Of a stretch of 64,000 nucleotides of DNA, positions 63,713-64,000 are shown in pieces. The number at the start of each line of letters is the position of its first letter. The first letter of the stretch is position 1. The position numbers were made by a program, and so were the translations under genes. The notes under the pieces were generated by a model. That model did not search any database. It was not told the origin of the DNA and saw only the letters and a program-made list of their open reading frames with translations. Source of the DNA: Zygnema cylindricum (Eukaryota; Streptophyta; Zygnematophyceae; Zygnematales; Zygnemataceae); NCBI GenBank assembly GCA_037447655.1, contig JBBHKE010003514.1, positions 1 through 64,000 of the forward strand, written 5' to 3'.

Positions 63713-63723
63713 ACCTAAATTGC

Positions 63724-63786
63724 TCAAGCGTCGGGGTCTCCACCAAGCTCTACTCGCAGATTGTCATATGGATATTCCCGAGGAGT
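63724..63786 (-). CDS. Possible last exon of a minus-strand gene, continues beyond window
   Basis: On the minus strand, TTATGTCATGCAG is followed by 63 nt encoding TPREYPYDNLRVELGGDPDA and a TGA stop. The segment is in phase and preceded by a plausible pyrimidine-containing intron that reaches the window edge. The peptide looks like a real C-terminus (balanced composition, no low complexity) but I cannot place the family. No other exon is in view, so this is tentative. Confidence 0.3.
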   Translation of the reverse strand, partial: TPREYPYDNLRVELGGDPDA

Positions 63787-64000
63787 CTGCATGACATAAG
63801 AAAACCATAGAAGGAACATAACGACTTTCTTAAGCATAATTCCTATCAGTCAAAATTGGAGTGTACATAAACAAAAGAGGTGAAACGTACAAAGAATCCC
63901 ACAAAAATTATATTTCCAAAAAATAAAACTTAGTTTGTTTTGGATACACTCAGGTCAATGTTGAATAACTTAACCATGAAAACATCGACCCAAGAGTCGA

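Overview
The window is nuclear DNA from a plant (streptophyte). The best evidence is an 11-exon COP1 gene whose RING, coiled coil and WD40 domains match plant COP1 throughout. Other support comes from copia retrotransposons primed on a plant initiator-tRNA sequence and from intron-rich genes with GT-AG borders. I cannot name the species; the very high density of decayed transposons and the short COP1 introns do not settle the lineage. Only about 10 kb of the 64 kb is host gene.

Layout. (1) 1-36 kb is a transposon graveyard. Four copies or derivatives of one copia family lie here: 574-6907 on the minus strand; 14924-17777 on the plus strand, internally deleted, with a perfect 5-bp target duplication; 25316-29854 on the minus strand, 5'-truncated; 32340-35250, internally inverted. 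Solo LTRs of related subfamilies sit at 18146-19219 and 22499-23614. Between them are a GC-rich 20-bp tandem repeat, a three-copy degenerate gene family of unknown function (20375-25315), and a spliced, truncated DDE-transposase fragment (21709-22464). (2) 0.3-13 kb and 37-62 kb hold many small non-autonomous DNA transposons. One superfamily has the terminus CACCGNGAATCG and TA target duplications (groups A-E of about 200, 490, 500 and 545 bp). At least three hAT-like groups carry 8-bp target duplications. Several are nested, and the nesting gives precise target-site evidence. (3) 42.8-50 kb is COP1 with two upstream G-boxes. Its intron 6 holds a 10-N assembly gap next to a partial exon duplicate. 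(4) 59.0-61.3 kb is a four-exon gene for a COA1-like mitochondrial inner-membrane protein (cytochrome oxidase assembly), with a CACCG-type element in one intron. (5) 62.6-64 kb has tandem repeats and the likely last exon of a minus-strand gene that runs off the window.

The two host genes are neighbours on the same strand but have no evident functional link: COP1 is a nuclear E3 ubiquitin ligase of light signalling, COA1 a respiratory-chain assembly factor. The most unusual biology is in the copia family. It appears to prime on an internal (anticodon-arm) half of initiator tRNA-Met, with the primer site flush against the LTR. Its gag reading frame starts inside the LTR and reads through the primer site. 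Its LTR carries an antisense tRNA-like unit (A-box-like and B-box motifs, then a T-loop hairpin).
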